A stretch of DNA of 64,000 bases from positions 3,892,090 to 3,956,089 of the forward strand of contig NZ_LGUF01000007.1 of assembly GCF_001274725.1 (NCBI RefSeq), read 5' to 3'. The notes beneath the pieces are model-generated. The model worked only from the letters and a program-made list of their open reading frames with translations, did not search any database and had not been told where the DNA came from. The DNA comes from Sporosarcina globispora (GTDB lineage Bacteria > Bacillota > Bacilli > Bacillales > Cytobacillaceae). The translations under genes and the position numbers were made by a program. Shown here piece by piece: positions 50,001 through 58,778 of this stretch (the stretch's first letter is position 1; each line of letters starts with the position of its first letter).

Positions 50001-51204
50001 ACGCACCAACTGTTAGCGCTAGCGATGCAGCTCCTGGTGAACCAAGTGTATACATCTTGTCACCTGAATTACCTGCAGCTACGACAGTGGTGACTCCATT
50101 AATAGCTGCATTGTTAACAGCAATAGAAGTTGGGTAGTTTGGGTCATTAATCGAGGCACCTAATGACAAATTGATGACATCCATACCATCTTTCACAGCG
50201 CGATCGATACCTGCCATTACCGCTTCACTTGAACCACTGCCGTATGGTCCAAGTACACGATAACCATAAACATCAGCTTCAGGTGCAGCACCTAGCATTT
50301 TATACTCACTATTTGCTGCTCCACGGCCCGCTATGATCCCTGCAACATGCGTACCATGTTCTGTATAGTAAGCACTGCCATTACTTAATTCTGGTTTACC
50401 AGACTTTTTCCAATCCGCGTATGTTGTTTCCATTGGATCGCTATCATTATCGACGAAATCATATCCGCCTTTATAAGCATCCTTTAAGTCAGGATGGTTA
50501 TAATCGATTCCTGTATCGATAACACCGACCTTGATTCCCTTACCAGTGAAACCTTCAGCATGTAAACGATCTAGTCCATCATATGGTGTATAATTCGCAA
50601 CACTGATTTGATCTCCTTTTGATTGATCTTTTACCTCATTTTGATCAGGAGGATCAATCGTAAATGTTTCGTTGCTCCAAACCGCTTTAACAGCATTTAA
50701 TTTTAATAGATTTTCAATTTGGTTAGCAGGCAGACTAATGGAAACACCATTAAATGCATGTTTAAAAGAACGATGAATTTTAACATCTGCCTTTTTATTT
50801 TTTACGTCCGTTAATTGTTGAACATCTTGACTAAACGTTTCATGATCCTGGTCAACAAGTTTTGATGCTTCCGTTTCAGATAATTGTTTCCCTTCTGCGC
50901 GTGCCATAATTTGAGCAACCTTTGCAGGCTTATTCTTAAATTCAACTATGACAGTTGTTTCATTTGAAGAGGTTAAATCAACATCGGAAGAAATTTGTAA
51001 CCCCGTTTCTTCATTCGTTGAGATTTGCTTAAGTGCTGCTCTTTGTTCTGGTGTTAAGTTGGCAAGCACCTCCTCCGCCTTCGAAAAACTTGTCGCTTTT
51101 GATACAAGTGGTACTTGACCAATAGAGCCTAAAATAAAACTAGCTGATAAAGCCGCTACAGTTAAGCTTTTGGCAATTCTACTTTTGTTTGCTTTTTTTC
51201 CCAT
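47056..51204 (-). CDS. Large secreted S8 subtilisin-family protease with PA and dockerin-like domains
   Basis: A 1382-residue secreted protease (Vpr-like but much longer). Order: signal peptide (about 1-38, basic start then AALSASFILGSIGQ), inhibitor I9 propeptide (about 85-185), subtilase domain from about 205 with Asp in VGVIDTGIDYNHPDLK, His in EHGTHVAGIIAG and Ser in RLSGTSMAAPYIAG near 605; a PA insert at about 400-530; Fn3-like regions at 680-1250; and a C-terminal dockerin-type pair of calcium loops (GDVNKDNVIDVLDAIEMQKN; LNFDKTVDSKDMKYIIKN) near 1295-1350. No LPXTG anchor. It presumably degrades external protein; the dockerin suggests docking or Ca-dependent stability. Monocistronic with its own terminator. 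Confidence 0.93.
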   Translation of the reverse strand: MGKKANKSRIAKSLTVAALSASFILGSIGQVPLVSKATSFSKAEEVLANLTPEQRAALKQISTNEETGLQISSDVDLTSSNETTVIVEFKNKPAKVAQIMARAEGKQLSETEASKLVDQDHETFSQDVQQLTDVKNKKADVKIHRSFKHAFNGVSISLPANQIENLLKLNAVKAVWSNETFTIDPPDQNEVKDQSKGDQISVANYTPYDGLDRLHAEGFTGKGIKVGVIDTGIDYNHPDLKDAYKGGYDFVDNDSDPMETTYADWKKSGKPELSNGSAYYTEHGTHVAGIIAGRGAANSEYKMLGAAPEADVYGYRVLGPYGSGSSEAVMAGIDRAVKDGMDVINLSLGASINDPNYPTSIAVNNAAINGVTTVVAAGNSGDKMYTLGSPGAASLALTVGASSVAFDIYQYAGAQDGKSYSLRQLARNYSDDLTQLKGNTYNLVDVGLGNPADFNGKDVTGKIAFIKRGSIGLMDKIKNAKARGAVGVIMYNDEANSAEGEIQAFLGESVDAIPAFSVSNADGKVILEAIKAGKTDFTFGDYTKLKTAEDELAGFSSRGPSRVNYEIKPEITAPGVSILSTVPFYMNNKPADGSKPEDYQYAYERLSGTSMAAPYIAGVSALLLQENEDLQPADIKSILMNTADPLSKDYSVFEVGSGRVDAYEAIHSSVEFVVNDKTPMSLSGRQKSMDNLTGGISFGTFGYTGEDILDSRHITVKSLTKQNKTFSVDVKFQTGLRGSKDAAQNNVTLEGPTTVKVDGNSVRDIKFNLNIPKTAERGTYEGYIVFTNNDNPSEQYQIPFGGRVVNEGIDTFKISNPIYSTIKTNALTFYPFIDAELAIKSHMKTLDVVIQDPITGKDLGVVGSFNPIVMNENQLYRIPRLISNLYYPFTGDKNNPISNVGKVFKHGHYIVKLVGTNEDGDTFTASQDIMMDLGKPNITTSFDSLEQKVIEYSDSQLDSKGQFLYDFKVHAEDPEKEEAESYGIPVSKNSVIPFYNGYPTNIIQTDNNGDYVDQILVRSEYKVLPVSFVAFDAARNTTSEKRIAFTKNTTPYYYLKANKEAITTGDTVNYSVRSNNIKNLKTAKISLQLTNTQKTIENVTVNDAVKQYGNAQVTVTTTPTNWPELTEYTFTFTYSGNKELPEDLKLFNFDMRSLDKSYTNFSEFWVERASTIDQSNVETDNIYAFWELFDVKAKVSKLGGSVNMEGEIDPITGQANAIDHTTIGTKITLTSYDENTVMEPQQLTKSGVFTLDGIKVDQNPYTIKIDVPGHFTMYKTMDYLSNVIRGELVGRYFGDGFPVALAGDVNKDNVIDVLDAIEMQKNWSTNNVDSDLNFDKTVDSKDMKYIIKNYGLSNPTVSDAPKARKSYKGATLDSILSELGLN

Positions 51205-51498
51205 TTTTAGTCCTCCATGTCTCTAGATATTACATCTGTAAGTGTTAATGAAGTACGAAATTATGATTCTAAAAAGATACTAGTATTTTTTATCCTACAT
51301 TTCCTTTCGCGTGCTTCTATTAAAAATTACTTATGCATTGAAAATTATGAATGGTATTCAGATTATTGTAAATTGGGGTAATTTTTAAATAATCATTTAT
51401 TGTCAACGCATATTCTTGTCAGTTGTTATGAAGTATATTATCTTTATAAAGGAAAATCTGGAAGAACTTTCATTTATTTGCTCGAAAATGTTCTGATA

Positions 51499-51550
51499 TT
51501 TTGTCATAATTTCTACTTTTTTGTCATAATTTCTATTTTTTTGTCATAGT
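51499..51550. repeat. Tandem 20-bp repeat, core TTGTCATAATTTCTA, upstream of a small ORF
   Basis: TTGTCATAAT starts at 51501 and 51521, and TTGTCATAGT at 51541, exactly 20 bp apart; the first two units agree at 19 of 20 positions. It lies 30 bp upstream of the 26-residue ORF. The two-turn spacing suggests same-face protein binding. Confidence 0.65.
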
Positions 51551-51579
51551 AATTAGCCTTTAAATTGGGGGAATATTGT

Positions 51580-51660
51580 ATGGAAAATGAAAATTATAGG
51601 ATTTTGCTGTTTATTATGGCTGGTTTTATTGTCAAAAAGGAAGAACAAATAAACAACTAG
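51580..51660 (+). CDS. Putative 26-residue membrane peptide
   Basis: ATG at 51580 follows TTGGGGGAAT. The peptide has a hydrophobic core YRILLFIMAGFIV followed by a charged tail (KKEEQINN), the profile of small membrane proteins and type I toxin peptides. It is preceded by the 20-bp repeat array. No antisense RNA promoter was identified. Function unknown. Confidence 0.35.
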   Translation: MENENYRILLFIMAGFIVKKEEQINN

Positions 51661-51700
51661 TTTGATATTTGATAAAAATGTTATATGATATATTATTAAC

Positions 51701-51725
51701 AAAAAAAAGCCCTCCATATTTGGAG
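51701..51725 (-). terminator. Minus-strand terminator without an obvious gene
   Basis: CTCCA-AATA-TGGAG followed by GGC and eight T residues on the minus strand. It implies a transcript entering from about 51.75-52.0 kb; no intact gene is seen there. Confidence 0.6.
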
Positions 51726-52067
51726 AGAAAAAGTTCTAGCTGCCCACTATTGCTAACACTTTAGCTCTGAACAAGCTTTTTTATTGTTTCAGTAGCTGTT
51801 GAAGCTTTACTTAAATTGGTCATTTACGTATGTGAATGGATAGGTTCTTTGTTAACTATCATCTATAAATTCAAGATCTGCTGCCAGTTTTTTTCCGGCA
51901 TGATTGATTCCTCATTTAATAGACTCCTTTTATCTTCTCCTCCAATCATCAAAATTGTTACTTAAAAGAAGTTAAAAGTTTAAAATGGCATATCACCTTC
52001 TATACACGAAAAAAAGTTCTAAATGGACTGGGCATATTTAATAATTTGTCCGCATCCCGTTCATAGT

Positions 52068-52096
52068 TTGTTAACATTTTCCCATTACAATAAAAT
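52068..52096 (+). promoter_or_regulatory. Sigma-A-like promoter of the candidate small RNA
   Basis: TTGTTA (52068-52073), 17-bp spacer, TAAAAT (52091-52096). Confidence 0.55.
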
Positions 52097-52102
52097 TGTA
52101 CC

Positions 52103-52170
52103 GAAACATCATACAGCCCTTTTTCTTTACCCCTTCAGGTCCGGCCCTTATTCAGAGGCCGGATTTTTTT
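52103..52170 (+). ncRNA. Candidate small RNA (about 67 nt) ending in a strong terminator
   Basis: From the predicted start near 52103 the transcript is short, without an ORF, contains C/U-rich single-stranded sequence (ACAGCCC, TTTACCCCTTC) able to pair with ribosome-binding sites, and ends in TCCGGCC / GGCCGGA (52140-52163) followed by seven T residues. The layout resembles C-rich regulatory RNAs such as FsrA. Alternatively it is a terminated leader of the lipoprotein gene 87 bp downstream. Confidence 0.45.
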
Positions 52171-52257
52171 ATTTCTTCTACCGTCCCAAAAATTTGATTA
52201 CCCTCCATGCTACTATTTTTCTTGTAGAGATCAAGATAACTAATTGGAGGAATCAAT

Positions 52258-52887
52258 ATGAAACCTAGGGAATTGGTAAAATTGGCTGCGGCAGGTTTGT
52301 TGTCTGCCTTGTTTCTAACCGCGTGCGGTGAAAGCGAAGATGTATCAACCAAAAGCAAAACAGTGGAGAATGGACAAGAGGAAAGTGCGAAGCCTGAAGA
52401 TAAAAAAGAAGAATCCAAGGTCGGCTCCCGTTCAAACCCGGTAAAAATAAATGAAATTGCCACAATTGAGACGGTCACCTACGATGATTCATCAAATGAA
52501 TATAAAACAAAGATCGAACTGTCAATAGAAGAGGTCATACGCGGAGAAGATGCACAGCAAAAACTGAAAGAAATGAATGAGTTTAACGAAGATGCATCTG
52601 AAGAGTATGAATGGGTTCTTGTAAAAAGCAAAGTAAAAGTTGCCGACTCCGAAACAGAGGACCACCCATTCACAATCGATGGAATCATGAACTTTAAATT
52701 TGTAAGCGAGAGCGGCGATATGTACAGCGGTGATACTGTCGCAACAACTGAACCAGATTTTTCTTTCGAAATGTATAAAGGAAGCGAAAAGGAAGGGTAT
52801 ATAGCCGGTTTAGTAAAAACCGGTGAGGATGCCAAAATGGAGTATGATTCCTGGGTCGGAAATACAGTGTTTTTTGATTTGAAATAA
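52258..52887 (+). CDS. Secreted lipoprotein, DUF4352-like immunoglobulin-fold domain
   Basis: A 209-residue protein with a lipoprotein signal (basic KPRELVK, hydrophobic LAAAGLLSALFLTAC, lipobox LTAC at about 18-21), an acidic Lys/Glu-rich linker to about 60, and a beta-rich domain from RSNPVKINEIATIETV to VGNTVFFDLK, like DUF4352/telomeric-repeat-type Ig-fold lipoproteins of Bacillus. It is anchored outside the membrane; ligand and role unknown. ATTGGAGG precedes the ATG, and a terminator follows directly. Confidence 0.82.
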   Translation: MKPRELVKLAAAGLLSALFLTACGESEDVSTKSKTVENGQEESAKPEDKKEESKVGSRSNPVKINEIATIETVTYDDSSNEYKTKIELSIEEVIRGEDAQQKLKEMNEFNEDASEEYEWVLVKSKVKVADSETEDHPFTIDGIMNFKFVSESGDMYSGDTVATTEPDFSFEMYKGSEKEGYIAGLVKTGEDAKMEYDSWVGNTVFFDLK

Positions 52888-52895
52888 ACTTTCAA

Positions 52896-52925
52896 AGCCC
52901 CTCTCATAATGAGAAGGGCTTATTT
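52896..52925 (+). terminator. Terminator of the lipoprotein gene
   Basis: AGCCCCTCTC / GAGAAGGGCT with a five-base loop, then TATTT. Confidence 0.8.
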
Positions 52926-52928
52926 CAT

Positions 52929-53335
<407 letters not shown>

Positions 53336-54568
53336 ATGAAAAACGCAATCAGCAAGTGGAACCAAATAAGCCTGGTAAAAAGAATTCTGCTTGGCATCAT
53401 CGCAGGTATTGCCCTAGCTTTAACCATTCCTAAAGCTGCGGGATGGATCTCCATATTCGGCACTCTTTTTGTTGGTGCATTAAAGGCAGTAGCACCGATA
53501 CTCGTATTTTTCCTGGTGATGCATGCTATTTCCAAGCATAGAAGCGGCCACAAGACGAATATGAAATCAATTATAGCTCTTTATGGTTTAAGTACATTTC
53601 TTGCTGGACTTGTCGCAGTTGTTGCGAGCTTTATTTTTCCGGTAACCCTTTCACTTGCGCCGGGAGCTGAGGATGTAACACCTCCTGGAGGGATAGCAGA
53701 AGTTCTTAAAACCCTGCTGACTAACGTTGTGGACAACCCGGTAAATGCACTGATCAACGGCAATTATATCGGCATTCTGACTTGGGCAATTCTCTTTGGC
53801 ATCGCATTAAGAAACGCAGCAGATACAACCAAAAACATGCTCGCAAACTTTTCAGATGCCATCTCGACTCTGGTGAAATGGGTGATTAACCTAGCTCCGA
53901 TCGGAATCATGGGTCTCGTTTTTGATGCGATTGTCACCAATGGCCTTTCTGCACTTCTTGATTACGGTAAATTGCTTGCAATCCTGCTGGGATCTATGTT
54001 CTTTATTGCTCTTGTTGTGAATCCTCTCATCGTATTCTTAAATATTCGCAGAAACCCATATCCACTTGTTCTTAGATGCTTAAGAGAAAGCGGAATAACA
54101 GCATTCTTTACGCGCAGTTCAGCAGCAAACATCCCTGTAAATATGAGCTTATGTGAAAAGCTCGGGCTGGATGAAGATACTTATTCCGTTTCCATCCCAT
54201 TAGGAGCAACCGTTAACATGGCTGGTGCTGCAGTTACAATCTCTGTCCTGACTCTTGCGGCTGTTCATACACTTGGCATTCAAGTAGATTTCGGAACAGC
54301 ACTTATCCTGAGTGTATTATCTGCTGTATCGGCTGCAGGTGCATCAGGGGTCGCGGGCGGATCTCTTCTCCTCATACCATTGGCAGCCAGCTTATTCGGA
54401 ATTCCGGATGACGTTGCGATGCAGGTTGTCGGAGTAGGTTTTATCATTGGCGTATTACAGGATTCCTGTGAAACAGCACTTAACTCTTCTTCCGATGTAC
54501 TATTTACGGCAACGGCTGAATATGCAAAGAAACGCAAAGAAGGTCAAGCTGTTAAAATGAGTGCATAA
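53336..54568 (+). CDS. sstT: Serine/threonine:sodium symporter
   Basis: A 410-residue dicarboxylate/amino acid:cation symporter (DAACS) family protein with eight helices and two re-entrant hairpins. Diagnostic segments are [59 protein letters not shown] and [20 protein letters not shown], which match SstT and distinguish it from GltP. It should import serine and threonine with sodium. TTCGGAGG precedes the ATG; a terminator follows. Confidence 0.92.
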   Translation: MKNAISKWNQISLVKRILLGIIAGIALALTIPKAAGWISIFGTLFVGALKAVAPILVFFLVMHAISKHRSGHKTNMKSIIALYGLSTFLAGLVAVVASFIFPVTLSLAPGAEDVTPPGGIAEVLKTLLTNVVDNPVNALINGNYIGILTWAILFGIALRNAADTTKNMLANFSDAISTLVKWVINLAPIGIMGLVFDAIVTNGLSALLDYGKLLAILLGSMFFIALVVNPLIVFLNIRRNPYPLVLRCLRESGITAFFTRSSAANIPVNMSLCEKLGLDEDTYSVSIPLGATVNMAGAAVTISVLTLAAVHTLGIQVDFGTALILSVLSAVSAAGASGVAGGSLLLIPLAASLFGIPDDVAMQVVGVGFIIGVLQDSCETALNSSSDVLFTATAEYAKKRKEGQAVKMSA

Positions 54569-54577
54569 AAACAAAAT

Positions 54578-54608
54578 AAAGGAGCCAGTCCATGAGTCCG
54601 GCTCCTTT
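54578..54608 (+). terminator. Terminator of sstT
   Basis: AAAGGAGCC / GGCTCCTTT, 9-bp stem with a 13-base loop containing CATGAG. Confidence 0.8.
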
Positions 54609-54679
54609 ACTAAAGCCTTCTCAACTAAGATGGCTTTTTTATGTAATTTGTCATATGATGCTATCAGTGTCTTAAAACT

Positions 54680-55075
54680 TTACTTCGCATTAGCATCAGG
54701 CTGGTGTATTCCGAAAATATTGCCTTCGGTATCTTTATAGTATCCCTGCCATGCCATTCCAGGAAGAGCATACTTAGGCATTGCAACAGTGCCGCCATTT
54801 TCAAGTATTCTGGCTTCTGCTGCATCGTAGTCCTCTACGCCCAACGTACAGGCATATCCATTCAATGCTTGATTGGCTTCTGGAGGAGGCCCCTGCCTTT
54901 GCATCAAGGCACCATTAATGCCCAGCTCTTCTTCATTACCTGTTACGGCCCCATAATAAGGCATTCCGGCATACTCACTCCAATCCTGAAATGACCAGCC
55001 AAATACCTCACCATAAAACTTCTTGGCACGCTCCATGTCATCCACATGAACTTCAAAATGAATTAATCTGCCCAT
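54680..55075 (-). CDS. VOC-family (glyoxalase/bleomycin-resistance fold) protein
   Basis: A 131-residue protein with the two beta-alpha-beta-beta-beta modules of the vicinal oxygen chelate fold: LIHFEVHVDDMERAKKFYGE at the start, and YKDTEGNIFGIHQPD at the end with the second metal-ligand position. Members include glyoxalase I-like isomerases, dioxygenases and binding proteins; the substrate cannot be told. The gene has a strong AGTAGGAGG site and stands alone. Confidence 0.85.
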   Translation of the reverse strand: MGRLIHFEVHVDDMERAKKFYGEVFGWSFQDWSEYAGMPYYGAVTGNEEELGINGALMQRQGPPPEANQALNGYACTLGVEDYDAAEARILENGGTVAMPKYALPGMAWQGYYKDTEGNIFGIHQPDANAK

Positions 55076-55249
55076 AGTATCCTCCTACTGATAATGTAGT
55101 CGCTTACAATTTTATTATAATGCTTATGGAAAAAAGTACAACTTAAAAAGGCGTCAGCTCTTATAAAGGTTAGTTTCTAATAGAACCACTGGCCTCCTAG
55201 TCAATCAAAACCATTTCAGACTCTTTATGTCTTTAATTAACAAAAAAAA

Positions 55250-55693
55250 TTACTCAGACTGATTACATTTCATTTTGTGACTCTTTGCAGACTCAATTTC
55301 TTTTGCAATATCAGCAATAAATTTATTGTTCAGCTCATCTCTCATCTTTTTCTCTGCTTCAATCATCACCTTTTCAATCAGGCAATCTTCATTTGATAAC
55401 ACATCATGCTCCAAAGAACAATTAAACAAGGTGGTGTGTCCTTCGATGGCATGGATGACATCCAAAAAAGAATTTTTACGAGAATGACTTACAATGCTAT
55501 ATCCGCCATTTACACCAGGAGTTGATTCGATAAGTCCTGCTTTGACAAGCTTTGTAAGAATTTTCGACAGGTAGGTCGGCGATAGTTTTTGGATTTTAGC
55601 CAGCTGTTCAACGCCAACAGATTTCCCCTTAGGTGTTAAAGTTAAATAGACCATTGTGTGCAAAGCATAATTAGTGGCTTTTGAATATTTCAT
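55250..55693 (-). CDS. Rrf2-family transcriptional regulator
   Basis: A 147-residue winged-HTH regulator of the Rrf2 family (KYSKATNYALHTMVYLT; LSPTYLSKILTKLVKAGL; GVNGGYSI). The cluster-binding cysteines of IscR/NsrR are only partly present: two Cys (in LFNCSLEHD and NEDCLIE) are 12 apart and a third is at the very C-terminus, so an iron-sulfur cluster is doubtful. It may sense redox or thiols directly. AAGGAGATAG precedes the ATG. Targets unknown; the VOC gene downstream on the same strand is one candidate. Confidence 0.88.
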   Translation of the reverse strand: MKYSKATNYALHTMVYLTLTPKGKSVGVEQLAKIQKLSPTYLSKILTKLVKAGLIESTPGVNGGYSIVSHSRKNSFLDVIHAIEGHTTLFNCSLEHDVLSNEDCLIEKVMIEAEKKMRDELNNKFIADIAKEIESAKSHKMKCNQSE

Positions 55694-55859
55694 TTACTAT
55701 CTCCTTCATCCATATATTAAAGATCCTTAATGTCTGCAATTAACTTAAACTAAATTTGAGTAACAATCAAGCACAGCTTATTCATTTTCCCTTAACAAGT
55801 TAGTTCTGTTCTCTCTAATTACTAAAACTCATTATGTCAGCATTTACTCCCATTCAAAC

Positions 55860-55884
55860 TAAAAACCGCTTATAAAAACGCGGT
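55860..55884 (-). terminator. Terminator of the glycerate kinase-SLC13 operon
   Basis: ACCGC-GTTTTTATAA-GCGGT followed by TTTTTAG on the minus strand, about 33 bp past the stop. Confidence 0.75.
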
Positions 55885-55916
55885 AAAGCTTATTCAAACT
55901 TAGAAAATATTTTCAG

Positions 55917-57371
55917 CTAATATAGACTCAGCCCTGTCCACTGCCAATAAGTACAATAGAAGATAACTGCAATCGTAATGTACACCGGCATTAGTGCTGC
56001 ACTTAGCTTGGCTAGAATACCTGCATCATAACTTAATTCATTATCTTCATAAAAAAGAAGAAGTGCCTTAGAACTTACTGGAAACGTAATGCAATAGTTC
56101 ATGCCTATTAAACTGATAAAAACGGCTGCCGACGGATTCATTCCCATTGACTGGCTAAACAGAATCATCCCTGGAATTAAAACTATTGCCCTTGTAGTAT
56201 GGGATGTAATGTATAAATGACTGGTGACGGTGATGATAAGGATTACGATTGCCATAATCCAATCCGGAGCATTGCTGAACAGATGGAGTAAGCCTGTGAT
56301 TTTTCCCTCCATCCAGTCGGCCACACCATTTATTACAAGAATTTTTCCAAGTGCTGCTGCTGCTGCAACAAAAAGAATCAGATTCCACGAAACTGCTTTA
56401 ATCCCCTGCTTCCAGGTGATTACCCCTATATTCGGCATCGTCAGCGCAAGTGCCCCAAGCATAGAAACAAAAGCAAGATCGTATCCATGGAAGCTTTCAG
56501 TCATCCATCCTATGATCATAAGGGAAACAATCAAAAGAGTTTTAATTTCCGCTCCTGTAAACGGCATTTTAACAGGGATATGCGGTTCAATAGGCACAGC
56601 AGGTATTTCTCCCAATTCCTTTTCGCTCCTTATCATCCACTTGACGACTAATGCACTGACGATTGTCACAATCAGGGCAAAAGGCAGTCCCCACATCAGC
56701 CACTGAATATAGGAGATGGATTGCCCTGCAGCAGTTTCCAAAAGACCAACGCCAATGACATGGGAACCGGCTCCAATAAGTGCTGCAGAGGTACTCATTA
56801 ATATGACGGTAGGCACAGTAATCGTTAGAATTTTTTTCTCTCTAACCGGCAGCCTTTTCGCCAGATCGATAATGACTGGCCTTGCCATTGCGGCTCTGGC
56901 GGATGTTGAAGGAATAAAAAACACTGTAGCGAAAAGAAATGAGATCATCCCCCTTCTCAGCTTTCCTGGTGTCCGGCTATTTCTTAAGATAAACTTAATG
57001 AATCGTCCAGTTAAACCTGATTGTGCAACAGCCTCCCCAATGATAAATGCCCCGACCATCAGCCATACAACCTCTTCAGAAAGGGACCGATATAAAAGAT
57101 CCGGGCTCGCTCCTTTCATTAAAATGATGAATACAACGCTGGCCAATGCTATGAATCCAGCAGGGAGTTTTGTTGAAACCCATAGCGTCACAGCTGAGAA
57201 AAAAATGAAAATCGATACCTTTGCTTTATAGTCAACCCCGTCAAGGAACGCAATCAATAAAAAGAAGATAAAAAGAGCGCCGATTATTGCCAGTGTTCTG
57301 GCGGAAAAGCGGTCTTTAAGCATAAATACTGGATGGCTGGTTTGCCCATGCTTTTTCATTCTAGTCTGCAT
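55917..57371 (-). CDS. SLC13/DASS-family sodium:dicarboxylate-type anion transporter
   Basis: A 484-residue membrane protein of the divalent anion:Na symporter (SLC13/CitT-like) family with about 11-12 helices. Visible are the SNT-type motif region VFFIPSTSARAAMARPVIIDL and the second-half SHLYITSHTTRAIVLIPGM. I place the start at 57371 (AAGGGGCTGTCTAAT before ATG), only 1 bp past the glycerate kinase stop, which couples the two. Co-transcription with glycerate kinase suggests uptake of glycerate, tartronate or a sugar-acid breakdown product rather than sulfate. Confidence 0.88.
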   Translation of the reverse strand: MQTRMKKHGQTSHPVFMLKDRFSARTLAIIGALFIFFLLIAFLDGVDYKAKVSIFIFFSAVTLWVSTKLPAGFIALASVVFIILMKGASPDLLYRSLSEEVVWLMVGAFIIGEAVAQSGLTGRFIKFILRNSRTPGKLRRGMISFLFATVFFIPSTSARAAMARPVIIDLAKRLPVREKKILTITVPTVILMSTSAALIGAGSHVIGVGLLETAAGQSISYIQWLMWGLPFALIVTIVSALVVKWMIRSEKELGEIPAVPIEPHIPVKMPFTGAEIKTLLIVSLMIIGWMTESFHGYDLAFVSMLGALALTMPNIGVITWKQGIKAVSWNLILFVAAAAALGKILVINGVADWMEGKITGLLHLFSNAPDWIMAIVILIITVTSHLYITSHTTRAIVLIPGMILFSQSMGMNPSAAVFISLIGMNYCITFPVSSKALLLFYEDNELSYDAGILAKLSAALMPVYITIAVIFYCTYWQWTGLSLY

Positions 57372-57372
57372 A

Positions 57373-58554
57373 TTAGACAGCCCCTTCATTAACCCGGCTT
57401 CTGCAGGCAATTTTATAGCCAATGTCAACTTGCCGCATGACTAATTCTGTACTGTCCTCAATCCACTGAGGAGCAAACTGAATCGCTTTCTCCAGAGATG
57501 TCGGCTTTGGAATAATGCTTAAAAATGCATCAATGCCAGCCTCATAATTCAAGGATGCCCCTTTTCCAATCGTACCGGTAATGGCTATAACGGGTATATC
57601 GTATTTTTTGGCAATTCGCGCGACTTCAGTCGGTATTTTCCCATTTGGGGTTTGAAAATCGATGCTGCCTTCGGCTGTCAGCACAATGTCTGCGGATGCA
57701 ATTTTTTCTTCTATACTTATGTATTTTCTAATTAGGCTGAAACGAGGATGAAGCACTGCACCTGCAAAAGCAGCCAGGCCAGCCCCAAGCCCGCCTGATG
57801 CCCCGCCTCCCTTTAGGTATCTGAAATCGATCATATAACTTTCCTCGATAACATTCGCATAGTGCTCCATAGCTTCAGATAATATTTCCACCTGCTCTCT
57901 GCTTGCACCCTTTTGCGGGCCAAATACCCTTGCTACTCCATTTCCCCCGCATAAAACATTTTTCCAATTGCAGGCAACATCGATCTCAATCTGTCTGACA
58001 CGCTTATCTAAGCCTGAGTCATCTATTTGCTTTACCTTTAATAAATCAGCCCCTCCCTTTATTTTAGCTGCATTTCCATCGGCATCCAAAAATCGGACAC
58101 CAAGCGCCTGTGCCATTCCTGCCCCTCCATCTGAAGTGCCAGAGTCGCCGCAGCCGATCAGAATGCGATCAGCTCCAAAATCCAAAGCAGCAAGAATTAG
58201 CTCTCCTACTCCATAAGTAGTCGTCAGTAAAGGATTGCGCTCCTGAAAGGGAACATGCTTCAGACCTGCCACTGCAGCCATCTCAATAACAGCTGTCTTT
58301 TCTCCGTTCTCAGCAAATATGCCAAAATGCGCATTTACCTTTTTGCCGACTGGACCTGTCGCTTCTATGGAAATTAATTGACCGCCTTTTAATCTGGTAA
58401 TGGTTTTAGAAAACCCCTCACCGCCATCAATCATAGGAATTATTTCAATTTCGGCTGCTCCGTTATAACGCTGTGCTCCCCTTTCCATAGCCAATGCAAC
58501 ATCCTCCGCATCTAAGCACTCTTTAAAACCTGAAGGCACAATTACAATTTTCAT
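57373..58554 (-). CDS. Glycerate kinase (GlxK/GarK type)
   Basis: A 393-residue glycerate 2-kinase of the GarK/GlxK family phosphorylating D-glycerate with ATP to 2-phosphoglycerate. Visible: start KIVIVPSGFKECLDAEDVA, PMIDGGEGFSKTI, the glycine-rich IGCGDSGTSDGGAGMAQALG, CNWKNVLCGGNGVARVFGPQ, and GGASGGLGAGLAAF. Slightly longer than E. coli GarK (381). CAAGGAGG precedes the ATG. The remnant hyi/glxR at 1941-2234 belongs to the same glyoxylate-glycerate pathway, but is 55 kb away. Confidence 0.93.
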   Translation of the reverse strand: MKIVIVPSGFKECLDAEDVALAMERGAQRYNGAAEIEIIPMIDGGEGFSKTITRLKGGQLISIEATGPVGKKVNAHFGIFAENGEKTAVIEMAAVAGLKHVPFQERNPLLTTTYGVGELILAALDFGADRILIGCGDSGTSDGGAGMAQALGVRFLDADGNAAKIKGGADLLKVKQIDDSGLDKRVRQIEIDVACNWKNVLCGGNGVARVFGPQKGASREQVEILSEAMEHYANVIEESYMIDFRYLKGGGASGGLGAGLAAFAGAVLHPRFSLIRKYISIEEKIASADIVLTAEGSIDFQTPNGKIPTEVARIAKKYDIPVIAITGTIGKGASLNYEAGIDAFLSIIPKPTSLEKAIQFAPQWIEDSTELVMRQVDIGYKIACRSRVNEGAV

Positions 58555-58710
58555 TTTGTTTTCCTCCTTGATATGTTAGTAATTGTAATGTACCTTCCAA
58601 AAACTAGAATTCTTTTAAAATATGATTAAAAATTAATGAGAATGGGGCAGTCCTTAACTGCTTAAAGGGGCATCTCCTACCAATACAGTTTTATAACACA
58701 TGGGAAAATC

Positions 58711-58752
58711 AAAAAAAAAATAAGCCACCCTATACAATATTGGATGGCTTAT
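58711..58752 (-). terminator. Terminator of the sensor kinase gene
   Basis: ATAAGCCACCC / GGATGGCTTAT (one mismatch) followed on the minus strand by ten T residues. Confidence 0.85.
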
Positions 58753-58778
58753 TGGTGAATAGATAGGGCATGAAGTAT

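Larger units (their letters stand above)
51205..52257. other. One-kilobase gene-poor region
   Basis: No conventional gene. It contains, in order: the subtilase promoter region, a triple 20-bp repeat (51499-51550), a 26-residue ORF (51580-51660), a minus-strand terminator (51701-51725) behind a minus-strand stretch (about 51730-51960) with ribosome-site-like sequences and three short in-frame pieces interrupted by stops (possibly a decayed small gene), and a candidate small RNA (52103-52170). Confidence 0.5.

Noticed and set aside
56224-57231. Two plus-strand frames opposite the SLC13 gene
   Set aside because: Antisense shadows of a membrane protein with no ribosome site and no recognisable motif.
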